From Wolbachia endosymbiont (group A) of Rhinocyllus conicus (GTDB lineage: Bacteria; Pseudomonadota; Alphaproteobacteria; Rickettsiales; Anaplasmataceae): DNA of 64,000 nt. Below, piece by piece: positions 8,361 to 16,839 of the stretch. How positions within the stretch are numbered: position 1 is the stretch's first letter; each line of letters opens with the position of its first letter. The notes under the pieces were generated by a model, which worked only from the letters and a program-made list of their open reading frames with translations, did not search any database and was not told the DNA's origin. The stretch covers positions 806,001-870,000 of the forward strand of contig NZ_OX366349.1 in NCBI RefSeq assembly GCF_947250775.1, in the 5' to 3' direction. The position numbers and the translations under genes are program-made.

Positions 8361-8511
8361 ATAAATATGTATTTGTAACGTTCTTTTTCGAGCACGAGCA
8401 CCTTTCTCTTGTTTGAGTGTGTGTGATAATTCCTAATAAGACTTTTTGTATTTGATTTTTTACATAAAATATGCAATAATTAAACTTAGTAGACTTATGG
8501 GAGTAATTATA

Positions 8512-9326
8512 ATGTTTGGTTTCACACAAGAACAAAGGAAATTATATGATCGGTTACAGAACGCAATAAAAGATCATGGTAACGTTGCTGAAATTCTACA
8601 AGGAGTTTCAAAAGATGATTTACTAGCAGTTCTTATTACTTATGGTACAACTATAGAGTCCAAAAATGGTAACAGAGAAACTCTAAACCTGCTTGCCTAT
8701 GCTTATGTTATTGAGAATCAGGAAGGCGTGAAAGCTATTTTCAATGCGATAAGAGAGAAGGGTATATCATTAAAAAAAGAAATTGTCGATGCTGAGAAGC
8801 ATATAATTATGGATTCCCCAAATGTTGTAAAATTTGATGGGACGCCATTTGACAACAAGCAAACTAAGCCAGTGTCCTTTAATGCACTTAAAGAAAATGT
8901 TATGTTAAGAGAGTTGTTTGTCGAGATGATTAAAGAAAATGGTGAATTTTTTAATTCCAATTTTAGTGAAAAGTCTGTTGCTGATATGGACAAAGATGAC
9001 CGTGAAGAAATGAAAGCTGTTTTTAAAGAAACTGGAAATAATGATTTGCTAGACAGAGTTCTTCAAGTTGAAGCTAGCATGGCAGTTAGTAAAGCAATGA
9101 AAGTTGGTGTTGTTTGTGGTGTTATAGCTGCATTGGTAGTCGGTGGTGGATGTTTTGCTGCTGGTGCTCAATTATCAATATTGGCTATAGCTGGTATAGC
9201 TGTAGCTGCTCGCTGGCAGTCGGGATTGTTGCTGGTGGCATTACATATGCAGTATTAAAACCTAGTAATAAACTAGATGAACCAGACTCAAACAAAGTAG
9301 CGAGTGTTGCTCATAACGCGTTATGA
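8512..9326 (+). pseudogene. ankyrin-like/membrane-tailed protein, frameshifted near the 3' end
   Basis: The first frame runs from ATG at 8512 (GGGAG 8 bases upstream) to TAA at 9256-9258. Near 9207-9214 the conserved membrane tail shifts frame: AGIAVAA in the first frame continues as LAVGIVAGGITYAVLKPSNK in a frame that ends at 9326. Read with one correction it encodes about 270 residues. A soluble helical N-terminus resembles degenerate ankyrin repeats (NLLAYAYVIENQEGVKAIF). It is followed by two hydrophobic helices (VGVVCGVIAALVVGGG and AIAGIAVAA-LAVGIVAGG) and a polar end. The tail resembles those of the proteins at 45434 and 47247. Without correction the product loses its C-terminus after the first helix; a sequencing error is the alternative. 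Confidence 0.65.
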
Positions 9327-9329
9327 GTA

Positions 9330-9366
9330 CTTTGGAGATCTATAATAAGTATGATCTCCAAATACT
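9330..9366 (+). terminator. hairpin downstream of the frameshifted gene
   Basis: TTTGGAGATC and GATCTCCAAA form a perfect 10-bp stem around a 12-base AT loop, just after the last stop codon. There is no strong T run, so termination by this hairpin is a guess. Confidence 0.4.
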
Positions 9367-9496
9367 AATATATAATACTTAAAGAGATACTTTAACACTT
9401 TCTCTTAAGTACTAATCTGGAGGTTCGACAAGTTGCTGTTTAAAAGGTTAGGAAGTAGTTTTATTAGCATTGAAAATTACATAATATACATTATGG

Positions 9497-9585
9497 AAAA
9501 TAAAATCACATAATATAAGAAGCAATGCTAAAAATAAAATCACATAATATAAGAAGCAACGCTAAAAATAAAATCACATAATATA
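9497..9585. repeat. 34-bp tandem repeat, about 2.6 copies
   Basis: The unit AAAAATAAAATCACATAATA plus TAAGAAGCAATGCT is repeated from 9497, 9530 and 9564 (the last partial), with one T/C difference. Units are directly adjacent with no spacers, so this is not a CRISPR. It sits in the noncoding stretch 9327-9989, which otherwise holds only palindromic elements. Confidence 0.75.
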
Positions 9586-9618
9586 GCGAACTATAGCTAA
9601 CCTAAGAAAGGTTTTCCT

Positions 9619-9758
9619 ACGTCATACCGCCGCGGTATCTCTCAGCCGCTAACAAGTAGCGGGATGACGAGCTTATCGTCATCCCGCCGCGAACCGTCAT
9701 ACCGCGATTCATTCGCGGTATCTCGGCATAGATTCCGCTAACTAGTAGCGGAATGACG
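9619..9758. repeat. two palindromic elements in tandem
   Basis: 9619-9668 and 9696-9758 are two copies of the composite palindrome also seen at 5887, separated by a short inverted segment (ATCGTCATCCCGCCGCGAAC). The second copy has ATTCCGCTAACTAGTAGCGGAAT in place of the usual CCCGCT stem, with compensating changes on both arms. This suggests the stem structure is what persists. Confidence 0.7.
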
Positions 9759-9989
9759 AATTTGTCGTTTTTCAAATTGTCGGTAAATCTAAGTCAGTTT
9801 AGCTATATAAAACATAGTATAAAAAGAGCTATTTCAGCAAAATTTTAAACAAATAAAGTTCATTAGCTTCACAATTGGCGCTTTATGAGAAAAGTACACT
9901 TGATATACAGATTTAAAATACAAGTTAACGAATTATTATGATTTTTACCAAGATAATAATATAGTAAGGTTTAGTAGTGAGGTATCAAA

Positions 9990-12035
9990 ATGGAAAAATA
10001 CACTAACACACGGTTTTATAAGAAAGATAATCACGATTGTGCAAACGATGGTACTTGTGGGCAATCTATAAAGAATTTTAGGATTGGTGATTCTAAAATT
10101 TCTTTCTACGATAACCATGGAAGAACGATTGCACAAATACCTAACTTGCCTAATGGAAACTCTTTTACATACTATAATAATTTATATAAAACTGCACAAT
10201 CAAGAAACTTTGGTGAGAATACAAAATACGTAGGACTACAAGATATATTGCCTAATCAATTTAATTTTGAATACGGACAGTTGAATTGCGTAATACATTA
10301 TGACAATGTATCGCAACGGGAGAAAGATCAAATAAAGCTTGATATTCAAAATGCCTATGAGGCATATAAAGCAAAGTTTTGTATTGCTAGTAATACTCAA
10401 GTCACCGTGCATACCTATATTTTTAATAATAAAGATGATTATAGGGGATATGGCACTTTGGTTCCTAAGTTTTCAACATCTCAAGATATGATCAATATTT
10501 CTGGTGGGATGACGAACGGAGAAAGCGTATTGCTCTATAAAAACACTTATACGGACAACGTTTTAGCCCATGAATTCGGTCATGTGTTTCAATTTAAGCT
10601 TTCCGAAGCAAAAGTAAGAGAATTGGACTCTGTAAATGATCAGCTGATGGCAAATGCAATTGGACTTGAAGTAGAAGAAAAAAATTATAAAGCTATTTGC
10701 AAGCAGATGGGTGTAGATGAATATAAAGACCATGGATGGATGTTTCAATTTAAATATAAGGATACAACTGGTAGTATATACCGCAAGGATCTTTCAGAAG
10801 AAGAAAAATTTCAAATTATACAACGTGTCAAGAATTCTGGACTAGATGAATATGAAGACCGTGGATCGATGTTTAGTTTTAAATACAAAGGTACAACTTA
10901 TAGTATATACCGCAAGGACCTTTCAGAAGAAGAGAAATTTAAAGCTATACAAAATGTCAAGAATATTCATGAACTAGTAGATGAATATACAGACTATGGA
11001 GAGATATTTAGTTTTAAATACAAAGGCACCACTTATAACGTAAAATGCGAGTACTTTTCAGAAGAAGAAAAACTTCAATTTATCAAAGACATTAAGAACT
11101 CTCATGAATCGCTCATTAGTGAATGTGATGGATTAAATGAGGGGCCATTAAGTCAGAATGCAACTGTAGTAATTTTTGTTGATGAAAATAAGGAGATAAG
11201 TCGAATGTATTTTCAAAACTCCGACAAAAATATATTCAAACAGCTAGATAAGACGCTTATAAGCAGAAGTAAGTCTGAAGAAGAGGCAAATGAAAACCGC
11301 ACGAATCCAGAACCAGAAGAAGAACAAAAAGGCGATGAATACACAGAGTTTACAGGAGTGTTGCAATTTAAGTACAAAGGGACCAATTATGATATACAAC
11401 ACAAAGGTTATCTTTCAGCAGAAAAAGAAAAACTTCAATTTATCAAAGACATTAAGAACTCTCATGAATCGCTCATTAGTGAATGTGATGGATTAAATGA
11501 GGGGCCATTAAGTCAGAATGCAACTGTAGTAATTTCTATTGATGAAAATAAGGAGATAAGTCGAATGTATTTTCATAATCCAGACAAGAATATGTCCGAA
11601 TGGTTAGATAAGACACTTATAAGCAGAAGTAAGTCTGAAGAAGATGTGGATGACACAGATCCAAAACCAGGAAAAGAGCCTGAACCAGAATCAGGAAAAG
11701 AACCCAAAGAGGATATAAGCAGAAGTAAACCTGAACAAGAGGTGGAAAAATCAAATGAAGTAGAGCAAAGTAATGTAGATGTAGAAGAGGAAAAAAGTAA
11801 CCAGCAAGACACTCAGCAACCCAGTAATTTCTTATCCAATATTTTTCCAGCAATTAAATCCGTTATTGATTCTATCTCATCATTCTTTTCATGGTTATTT
11901 GGGTCTAAAGAGGAAGAACAATCTGATAACAATCTTTCTTTGCTTGAACTTAATGTTGACGACAATATTGCAGGAAATTTTACAAACAATCACCACTTAT
12001 TAGACGATTATCGCTCACCTGATGAGTTCATGTAG
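9990..12035 (+). CDS. putative zinc metallopeptidase with internal repeats, possible secreted effector
   Basis: 681 residues; the start is supported by GTGAGGT upstream. An N-terminal domain of about 230 residues contains HEFGH at 194-198, the HExxH zinc-protease motif, in a context (DNVLAHEFGHVFQFKL) reminiscent of collagenase-like gluzincins. A repeat region follows: units of about 45-60 residues with FKYKGTTY and LSEEEKFQ cores occur at least four times. One segment (IKDIKNSHESLISECDGLNE and onward) is present twice almost unchanged, and about 108 bases are identical at 11068-11175 and 11428-11536. The C-terminus is acidic and Pro/Ser/Glu-rich, then has an amphipathic hydrophobic stretch (FPAIKSVIDSISSFFSWLFG). 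No classical signal peptide is visible. Peptidase activity is inferred from the motif only. Confidence 0.7.
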   Translation: MEKYTNTRFYKKDNHDCANDGTCGQSIKNFRIGDSKISFYDNHGRTIAQIPNLPNGNSFTYYNNLYKTAQSRNFGENTKYVGLQDILPNQFNFEYGQLNCVIHYDNVSQREKDQIKLDIQNAYEAYKAKFCIASNTQVTVHTYIFNNKDDYRGYGTLVPKFSTSQDMINISGGMTNGESVLLYKNTYTDNVLAHEFGHVFQFKLSEAKVRELDSVNDQLMANAIGLEVEEKNYKAICKQMGVDEYKDHGWMFQFKYKDTTGSIYRKDLSEEEKFQIIQRVKNSGLDEYEDRGSMFSFKYKGTTYSIYRKDLSEEEKFKAIQNVKNIHELVDEYTDYGEIFSFKYKGTTYNVKCEYFSEEEKLQFIKDIKNSHESLISECDGLNEGPLSQNATVVIFVDENKEISRMYFQNSDKNIFKQLDKTLISRSKSEEEANENRTNPEPEEEQKGDEYTEFTGVLQFKYKGTNYDIQHKGYLSAEKEKLQFIKDIKNSHESLISECDGLNEGPLSQNATVVISIDENKEISRMYFHNPDKNMSEWLDKTLISRSKSEEDVDDTDPKPGKEPEPESGKEPKEDISRSKPEQEVEKSNEVEQSNVDVEEEKSNQQDTQQPSNFLSNIFPAIKSVIDSISSFFSWLFGSKEEEQSDNNLSLLELNVDDNIAGNFTNNHHLLDDYRSPDEFM

Positions 12036-12079
12036 TGAAACTATTTTATAGCCACTTCACTACCCTTTCTAATTGTTTA

Positions 12080-12105
12080 TAGCCTCAGCAAATATAGAGA
12101 GGCTA
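12080..12105. terminator. hairpin between convergent genes
   Basis: TAGCCTC / GAGGCTA form a 7-bp stem with a 12-base loop between the metallopeptidase gene and the convergent AsmA-like gene. T/A runs are weak. It may end transcription in either direction. Confidence 0.35.
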
Positions 12106-12207
12106 AAGGGAGTGGTATTACTTAAACAACTAGATAAAAAACCAGGTGGATCATTCTGAAATTCTTGCATTTTTGTCCATAATTTTGTTAAACAACTTCC
12201 CTTTTGG

Positions 12208-15200
12208 TCATGTCGAACCAAATTTCTTTTTCACACCACCTTTTAAGCCACCGATGACAGCTTCGTTAGTTTTTGTCATAGTGCGATCAAACACTCCCAA
12301 TAACCTCTTTAATAGGTTTGGAGTTAGCGAAGAGATAAGATCAACAGATACGTTATTGTTTTTGTCATCACCACTTGCTTTATAGTCTATTGAAACGATT
12401 CCCCTACTTTTCCCGCCAGTAAGAAGTTTCCCAATTATAGGAATTTTTAACAAAGATTTATTAATTGAATATGCTGGTATTACCTGTCCTTCAACTTGGA
12501 ATTTATAATTTCTAATGTCGAGCTTACCGCTAGTGCTAATGCCTAATTCCGCCCCTTCAAGCCAAGATTCTTCAATTTCGACAGAGCCATCTTTGTATGA
12601 GAAAGGTACATTACATTTATAAAAGTATACACCTTCATCCTTTATAGCATTTACAATACCAGGAAGCGAAGACATCGATAATAAAGTAGTGAGTAGTGGA
12701 GCATCTTTGATATAAAAATTACTAATAGATAACATGCCATAATGTTCTTCATTTTCTCTTTGAGGAGATAGATAAAGAGAAAGTTTACCATTTTTGACTG
12801 ATTTACTAATGCCTAAGGAACGCGAAAGTATACCTGCATTGTCCGCATATATTTCGAGCCCTATTCCACTGTATTCCGCTAGTATGTTGCTGCTATCTTC
12901 TAGAAACTGTCCTGTAAATTGACTTCCATTGCAATTACCTTTAGTACAGGTTACATTCAGCTTAGCATTTTTGATAACGACGCCTTCTTTCATAATTACA
13001 TTGTCAACATTCATACTAATTTCTATATCTTTGTTTAATCCATTATTGTTTTTGCCAAGCAAGCCTAAAATATCACTCAAATTGATTTTCTCACCATAAA
13101 TAGTTATGGCATTTTTTTCCTTACCTGATTCAATTTCTATACTAAAATCATTATCAGGCAATTTAAAACTACTAGAATTTAAATATAAATTTCCATTTCC
13201 TACTCTTCCGCTGAATTTTATATCTAGGTCATTTCCTATAACATCTAATTTGTCTATTAACAATTCATCGGCACCTTTTAATTTTACAGAGAACAAAACT
13301 TTATTGTGATCTTCAAAACGATTTTTCCACCCAAAATAACTTGAACGTGATTCAAGCTCTGATAAATCCATATTACCATTAACATGTCCCGTCTTATCTT
13401 GATTTATTACCAATTCTATATTTGTATTGACATAGCCACCTATATTTTCATCAAAATCAAGTATTTGAGCGGGTAAATCTCCGGTCAAATTCCAGGCAAA
13501 ACTTTCATTCCTATTGCTACTTTTCAGGTCAAATAATAGCTGTGTGTTATTCACCATACCACTACCATTTAAATCTATAAAGTCACTGCCAAAACTAAGC
13601 TTAATGTCATATTTACCAAGACTTGCATTATAGACGGCCAAATTGTCAATTTCAGAATGAAAATTTGCTGAGAAGTCTACTTTTTTGTCATCAGCATTTA
13701 GATTAAAAATGCGAAAATTAAATACAGATTTTGCCATTCCACTTACTTTATCCCTTTCAACCTTCACCACATCATCCAGCTTAAATCTTATAGGCTCATA
13801 TAAACCATACGCATCACTTACAGCTTGGCCATTAATGGTTAGAACTGAATTTTCCTTATTGAGAGATTTCATTTCAATATCACCACCATTAATAGTGAAA
13901 TTCTGAAACTTAGCGCTATTTGCAGTAATTTTGAGATCGTTATTCTTGATGATCAAATCACCCTTTAATTCCTTTACTTGCTCAAAATCTTCATCAAATT
14001 TTACGCTACCATTTTCTATATCAGCAACAATTACAATGTCTGACAGATCGTCATCAACCAAATTGTTAATTTTGCCATTGAAACTTACAATGGTATTTAA
14101 AACATCCCCATTAATATTATCACAATACCAGCTTCTAAATTTACTATTCACTACACCATCTGGTACATAAGTACATAAATCCTTTGCAGCAAACTTGCTA
14201 ATATTAATTCTAAGCAAAGCATGACTTGTACTAAAGTTCATCTTGCCTATTAAAGAGAGATACGTGTCATTTAACTTAAAATGGAAGTTTTTTACACTAA
14301 TAATTCCATCACTATATGTTAAATTTATATTTACATTAGTTAAGGCCAAATTTTTGTTCAAATAATTTTCTGTATTCAATACGTATATATTTCCATCTAC
14401 AATTTCATCCTTTTTATTAATTTTCACTGAGAAGCTTCCTTTGAATCCTATATTTTTGTCCAAATTGTAGCTTTTAACTAATGTAGAAAACTCGCTCAAT
14501 AGTCCCAATTTTAGATTATAAAATGTCCCGTATACATTTAGCAAATTGTTGCGATTTTTTATTGTAATTGATAAATCATCCAAAAATCCCTTTCCATCTT
14601 TTGTATTCACATGAATATCTAAAACATTAAAATCTTCCCCCTTCCCTATATATAATTTATCAATAAAAAATTCATCTTCTGTGCTTTTATCAATAGCGAT
14701 GTTAGTAAATTCAATTTTTGAATCCGCATTTAAGTCAAAAAAAAATTCCCTTATTGTTTTTAATAGATTTTTTGCACTGCTTTCTGTCATCTTGAAATTC
14801 TTCCCTGTCATTCCAGCACTCGTCCTTGTCATTCCAGCACTCGTCCTTGTCATCCAAGTAGCTTGACTACTTGTTTCTTTTTTTCTAGATTCCAGCGTCA
14901 CGCGCTGGAATGACACCGAAGGAAGGCGGTTACTATTTAAATAATGATTATCCAAAAGGTCTAATGAGTTTTGCGGATTAACATTAGTTTCTTCTCTCTT
15001 GATACATACATGCACATTATCAGCTGAAACCTGAGAGAGATTTGTGCTAGCTTTAAATAAGGAACTTAACTTAAAATGTACAAAAAGCTCAGGAACTTTT
15101 ATAGTAAAATTAGGGTTTGCTATTGCCAAATCTGTAATGACTAAATACGGATCTTTGCCATCTTTCTGCCAAACAACTGAGGTATTCTCCATATTAACGC

Positions 15201-15345
15201 TTGAGCCAACAAATATTTTTGATATTTTATGTCTAACATAAAAATTAATATAATTAATATTGATTTCTAAAGGCTTTAAAAAAATAAAGAAGCACAATAT
15301 GAACAATAAAGCTACGGAAAATAATATAGTAATTTTTTTAAGCAT
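12208..15345 (-). CDS. AsmA-like / DUF3971-type envelope protein
   Basis: A 1,045-residue protein with one N-terminal membrane anchor (residues 4-25) and a long periplasmic body of beta-rich repeats. Its AsmA-like C-terminal region includes KLSLYLSPQ, ISNFYIKDAPLLTTLLSMSSLPGI and the GIVSIDYKASG end. Proteins of this AsmA/YhdP/TamB class are thought to move phospholipid to, or help assemble, the outer membrane. Residues about 145-190 carry an in-frame palindromic-element insertion with the same SFQRVTLES peptide as gapA, plus a twice-repeated RTSAGMT. The start codon overlaps the last bases of rnhA (8 bases), so it is translationally coupled to that gene. Confidence 0.85.
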   Translation of the reverse strand: MLKKITILFSVALLFILCFFIFLKPLEININYINFYVRHKISKIFVGSSVNMENTSVVWQKDGKDPYLVITDLAIANPNFTIKVPELFVHFKLSSLFKASTNLSQVSADNVHVCIKREETNVNPQNSLDLLDNHYLNSNRLPSVSFQRVTLESRKKETSSQATWMTRTSAGMTRTSAGMTGKNFKMTESSAKNLLKTIREFFFDLNADSKIEFTNIAIDKSTEDEFFIDKLYIGKGEDFNVLDIHVNTKDGKGFLDDLSITIKNRNNLLNVYGTFYNLKLGLLSEFSTLVKSYNLDKNIGFKGSFSVKINKKDEIVDGNIYVLNTENYLNKNLALTNVNINLTYSDGIISVKNFHFKLNDTYLSLIGKMNFSTSHALLRINISKFAAKDLCTYVPDGVVNSKFRSWYCDNINGDVLNTIVSFNGKINNLVDDDLSDIVIVADIENGSVKFDEDFEQVKELKGDLIIKNNDLKITANSAKFQNFTINGGDIEMKSLNKENSVLTINGQAVSDAYGLYEPIRFKLDDVVKVERDKVSGMAKSVFNFRIFNLNADDKKVDFSANFHSEIDNLAVYNASLGKYDIKLSFGSDFIDLNGSGMVNNTQLLFDLKSSNRNESFAWNLTGDLPAQILDFDENIGGYVNTNIELVINQDKTGHVNGNMDLSELESRSSYFGWKNRFEDHNKVLFSVKLKGADELLIDKLDVIGNDLDIKFSGRVGNGNLYLNSSSFKLPDNDFSIEIESGKEKNAITIYGEKINLSDILGLLGKNNNGLNKDIEISMNVDNVIMKEGVVIKNAKLNVTCTKGNCNGSQFTGQFLEDSSNILAEYSGIGLEIYADNAGILSRSLGISKSVKNGKLSLYLSPQRENEEHYGMLSISNFYIKDAPLLTTLLSMSSLPGIVNAIKDEGVYFYKCNVPFSYKDGSVEIEESWLEGAELGISTSGKLDIRNYKFQVEGQVIPAYSINKSLLKIPIIGKLLTGGKSRGIVSIDYKASGDDKNNNVSVDLISSLTPNLLKRLLGVFDRTMTKTNEAVIGGLKGGVKKKFGST
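14785..14920 (-). repeat. palindromic element inserted in frame within the AsmA-like gene
   Basis: GATTCCAGCGTCACGCGCTGG and a tandem of CATTCCAGCACTCGTCCTTGT units lie inside the gene without disturbing the frame. The 28-bp core 14887-14914 matches gapA 7320-7347 exactly in reverse complement and is read in the same peptide frame. Confidence 0.8.
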
Positions 15346-15775
15346 CGATTATTGCTTTTCTTGCTAAAATATCAGCCTCCTCATTATATTTATTGCCACT
15401 GTGTGCTTTAACCCACTTCCAATCAATTTCGTGTTGTGAAGCAACGTTGTCTAGCTCTTTCCACAATTCCATATTTTTTACTGATTTTTTATTACTTGTT
15501 TTCCAGCCATTCATTTTCCACTTATTTATCCACTCTGTTATGCCATGCTTAATATAAAGACTATCCGTATATAAATTAATATTACAAGAAAATTTCAATA
15601 CTTTTAGCCCATTGATCACCGCTGTTAACTCCATTTTATTGTTTGTGGTATTTTCTTCTCTACCATAAATGTCTTTTCTATAATCTTGAAATAATATGAT
15701 AGCTGCCCATCCTCCCGCTCCAGGATTACCAGAACACGCCCCATCCGTGTATATTGTCACTTCTTTCTTACTCAT
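15338..15775 (-). CDS. rnhA: ribonuclease HI
   Basis: 145 residues. It degrades the RNA strand of RNA-DNA hybrids. All four catalytic carboxylates are visible: Asp11 in YTDGACSGNPG, Glu49 in NKMELTAV, Asp71 in LYTDSLY and Asp135 in EEADILA, with His125 in VKAHSG. Length is normal for a stand-alone RNase HI. Its 3' end overlaps the start of the AsmA-like gene by 8 bases, and it follows the cytochrome oxidase cluster on the same strand. Confidence 0.97.
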   Translation of the reverse strand: MSKKEVTIYTDGACSGNPGAGGWAAIILFQDYRKDIYGREENTTNNKMELTAVINGLKVLKFSCNINLYTDSLYIKHGITEWINKWKMNGWKTSNKKSVKNMELWKELDNVASQHEIDWKWVKAHSGNKYNEEADILARKAIIDA

Positions 15776-15840
15776 CTTTGTTTATATCGGTTAACAAAGT
15801 ATATAGTTGCTTTTATGAAAGCACAATTTCTAAAGGTAGT

Positions 15841-15948
15841 TTAAGCTGCACCTTTAAATTTTATTATAGAAACAAAAAAAAGTGTGACAACGAGCATTAC
15901 CAAAAGGAAAAGTAAAAAATAGTTTTTATGCTTCTGCCGTTCTTTCAT
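15841..15948 (-). CDS. 35-aa single-helix protein, CoxF-like, after ctaB
   Basis: Starting 2 bases after the ctaB stop, ATG at 15948 opens a 35-residue frame: a basic N-terminus (MKERQKHKNY), one hydrophobic helix (FLLFLLVMLVVTLFFVSIIK) and FKGAA. Many alphaproteobacteria have a tiny one-helix gene (CoxF) in exactly this place, ending in a similar hydrophobic stretch followed by K-x-G. The spacing, topology and tail suggest the same gene, probably a cytochrome oxidase assembly or accessory peptide. It is too short for firm homology by eye. Confidence 0.6.
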   Translation of the reverse strand: MKERQKHKNYFLLFLLVMLVVTLFFVSIIKFKGAA

Positions 15949-15950
15949 AA

Positions 15951-16838
15951 CTAAAATAAATCAATAGAACAAAAAATAATACTGGCGAATAGGGAAAATA
16001 GATAAGAAATTGAATAAGAAAACATTTGTTTCTGTGAGTTGTGGTTCTTGAATCTGAGAATTGATATAGCGTACCAAATAAAGATGCAACCTGCAAAAAT
16101 TGCCATGCTTAGATAAAGTAAAGCCTTTTTCAAAAATAGAGCTGGAAGCAAGCTGGTTAATACCAGCAACACACTATAAATTAATATATATTTTCTTGTT
16201 TTTTCCGGACCATAAACAATATTGAACATAGGAATCGATGCTCTTGCATAGTCTTCAGACTTATTTAAAGATAGGGCCCAAAAGTGTGGTGGAGTCCACA
16301 TAAAAATTACTAAAAATAAAATGAAACTTTCCCAACTGACAGAATTAGTCACAGCTGCCCAGCCAATCATTGGAGGAAAAGCACCTGCTGCACCACCGAT
16401 AACGATATTCTGTGGAGTACGCCTTTTTAGCCAAATTGTATATACGAAAACGTAAAATAATATGCTAACTGCAAGCAAAGCAGCAGAAATATAGTTTACT
16501 GCTATTGCCATGATAAATACTGACAATATTCCAAGAGTTATACCAAATTCAAGCGCACTTTCTGCAAGAATTCTTCCTGAGGGTATAGGGCGGTTTTTTG
16601 TCCTTTCCATGAGCAGATCTATGTCTCTGTCATACCACATATTTATAGCACCTGCAGATCCTGAGCCAAGAGCAACACATATAAGAGATATTAGTGCTAG
16701 AAAAGGGTGCATACTACCTGGTGCAGTAACCATACCAGCAACTGCAGTAAATACCACAAGATACATTATCCTTGGCTTCAGCAAACGCCAAAAATCCAGT
16801 ATTGTTGATTCAACATTTAGCAAAATACTTGTGTACAT
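15951..16838 (-). CDS. ctaB: protoheme IX farnesyltransferase
   Basis: 295 residues. It attaches a farnesyl chain to heme b to make heme O, the precursor of heme A for cytochrome aa3. It is a UbiA-superfamily membrane protein with about nine helices. The prenyl-diphosphate-binding motif NMWYDRDIDLLMERTKNRP lies at residues 66-84, and WTPPHFWAL marks the second conserved loop. It starts 1 base after the ctaD stop, within the cytochrome oxidase gene run. Confidence 0.95.
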   Translation of the reverse strand: MYTSILLNVESTILDFWRLLKPRIMYLVVFTAVAGMVTAPGSMHPFLALISLICVALGSGSAGAINMWYDRDIDLLMERTKNRPIPSGRILAESALEFGITLGILSVFIMAIAVNYISAALLAVSILFYVFVYTIWLKRRTPQNIVIGGAAGAFPPMIGWAAVTNSVSWESFILFLVIFMWTPPHFWALSLNKSEDYARASIPMFNIVYGPEKTRKYILIYSVLLVLTSLLPALFLKKALLYLSMAIFAGCIFIWYAISILRFKNHNSQKQMFSYSISYLFSLFASIIFCSIDLF

Positions 16839-16839
16839 T

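Noticed and set aside
8361..8511. Small gene or RNA between tatC and the frameshifted gene
   Set aside because: I see no start with ribosome site, no tRNA-like fold and no clear hairpin in this stretch.
9497..9585. Short direct repeats that might suggest a CRISPR array
   Set aside because: The 34-bp units are adjacent with no variable spacers, and there are no cas genes; this is a simple tandem repeat.
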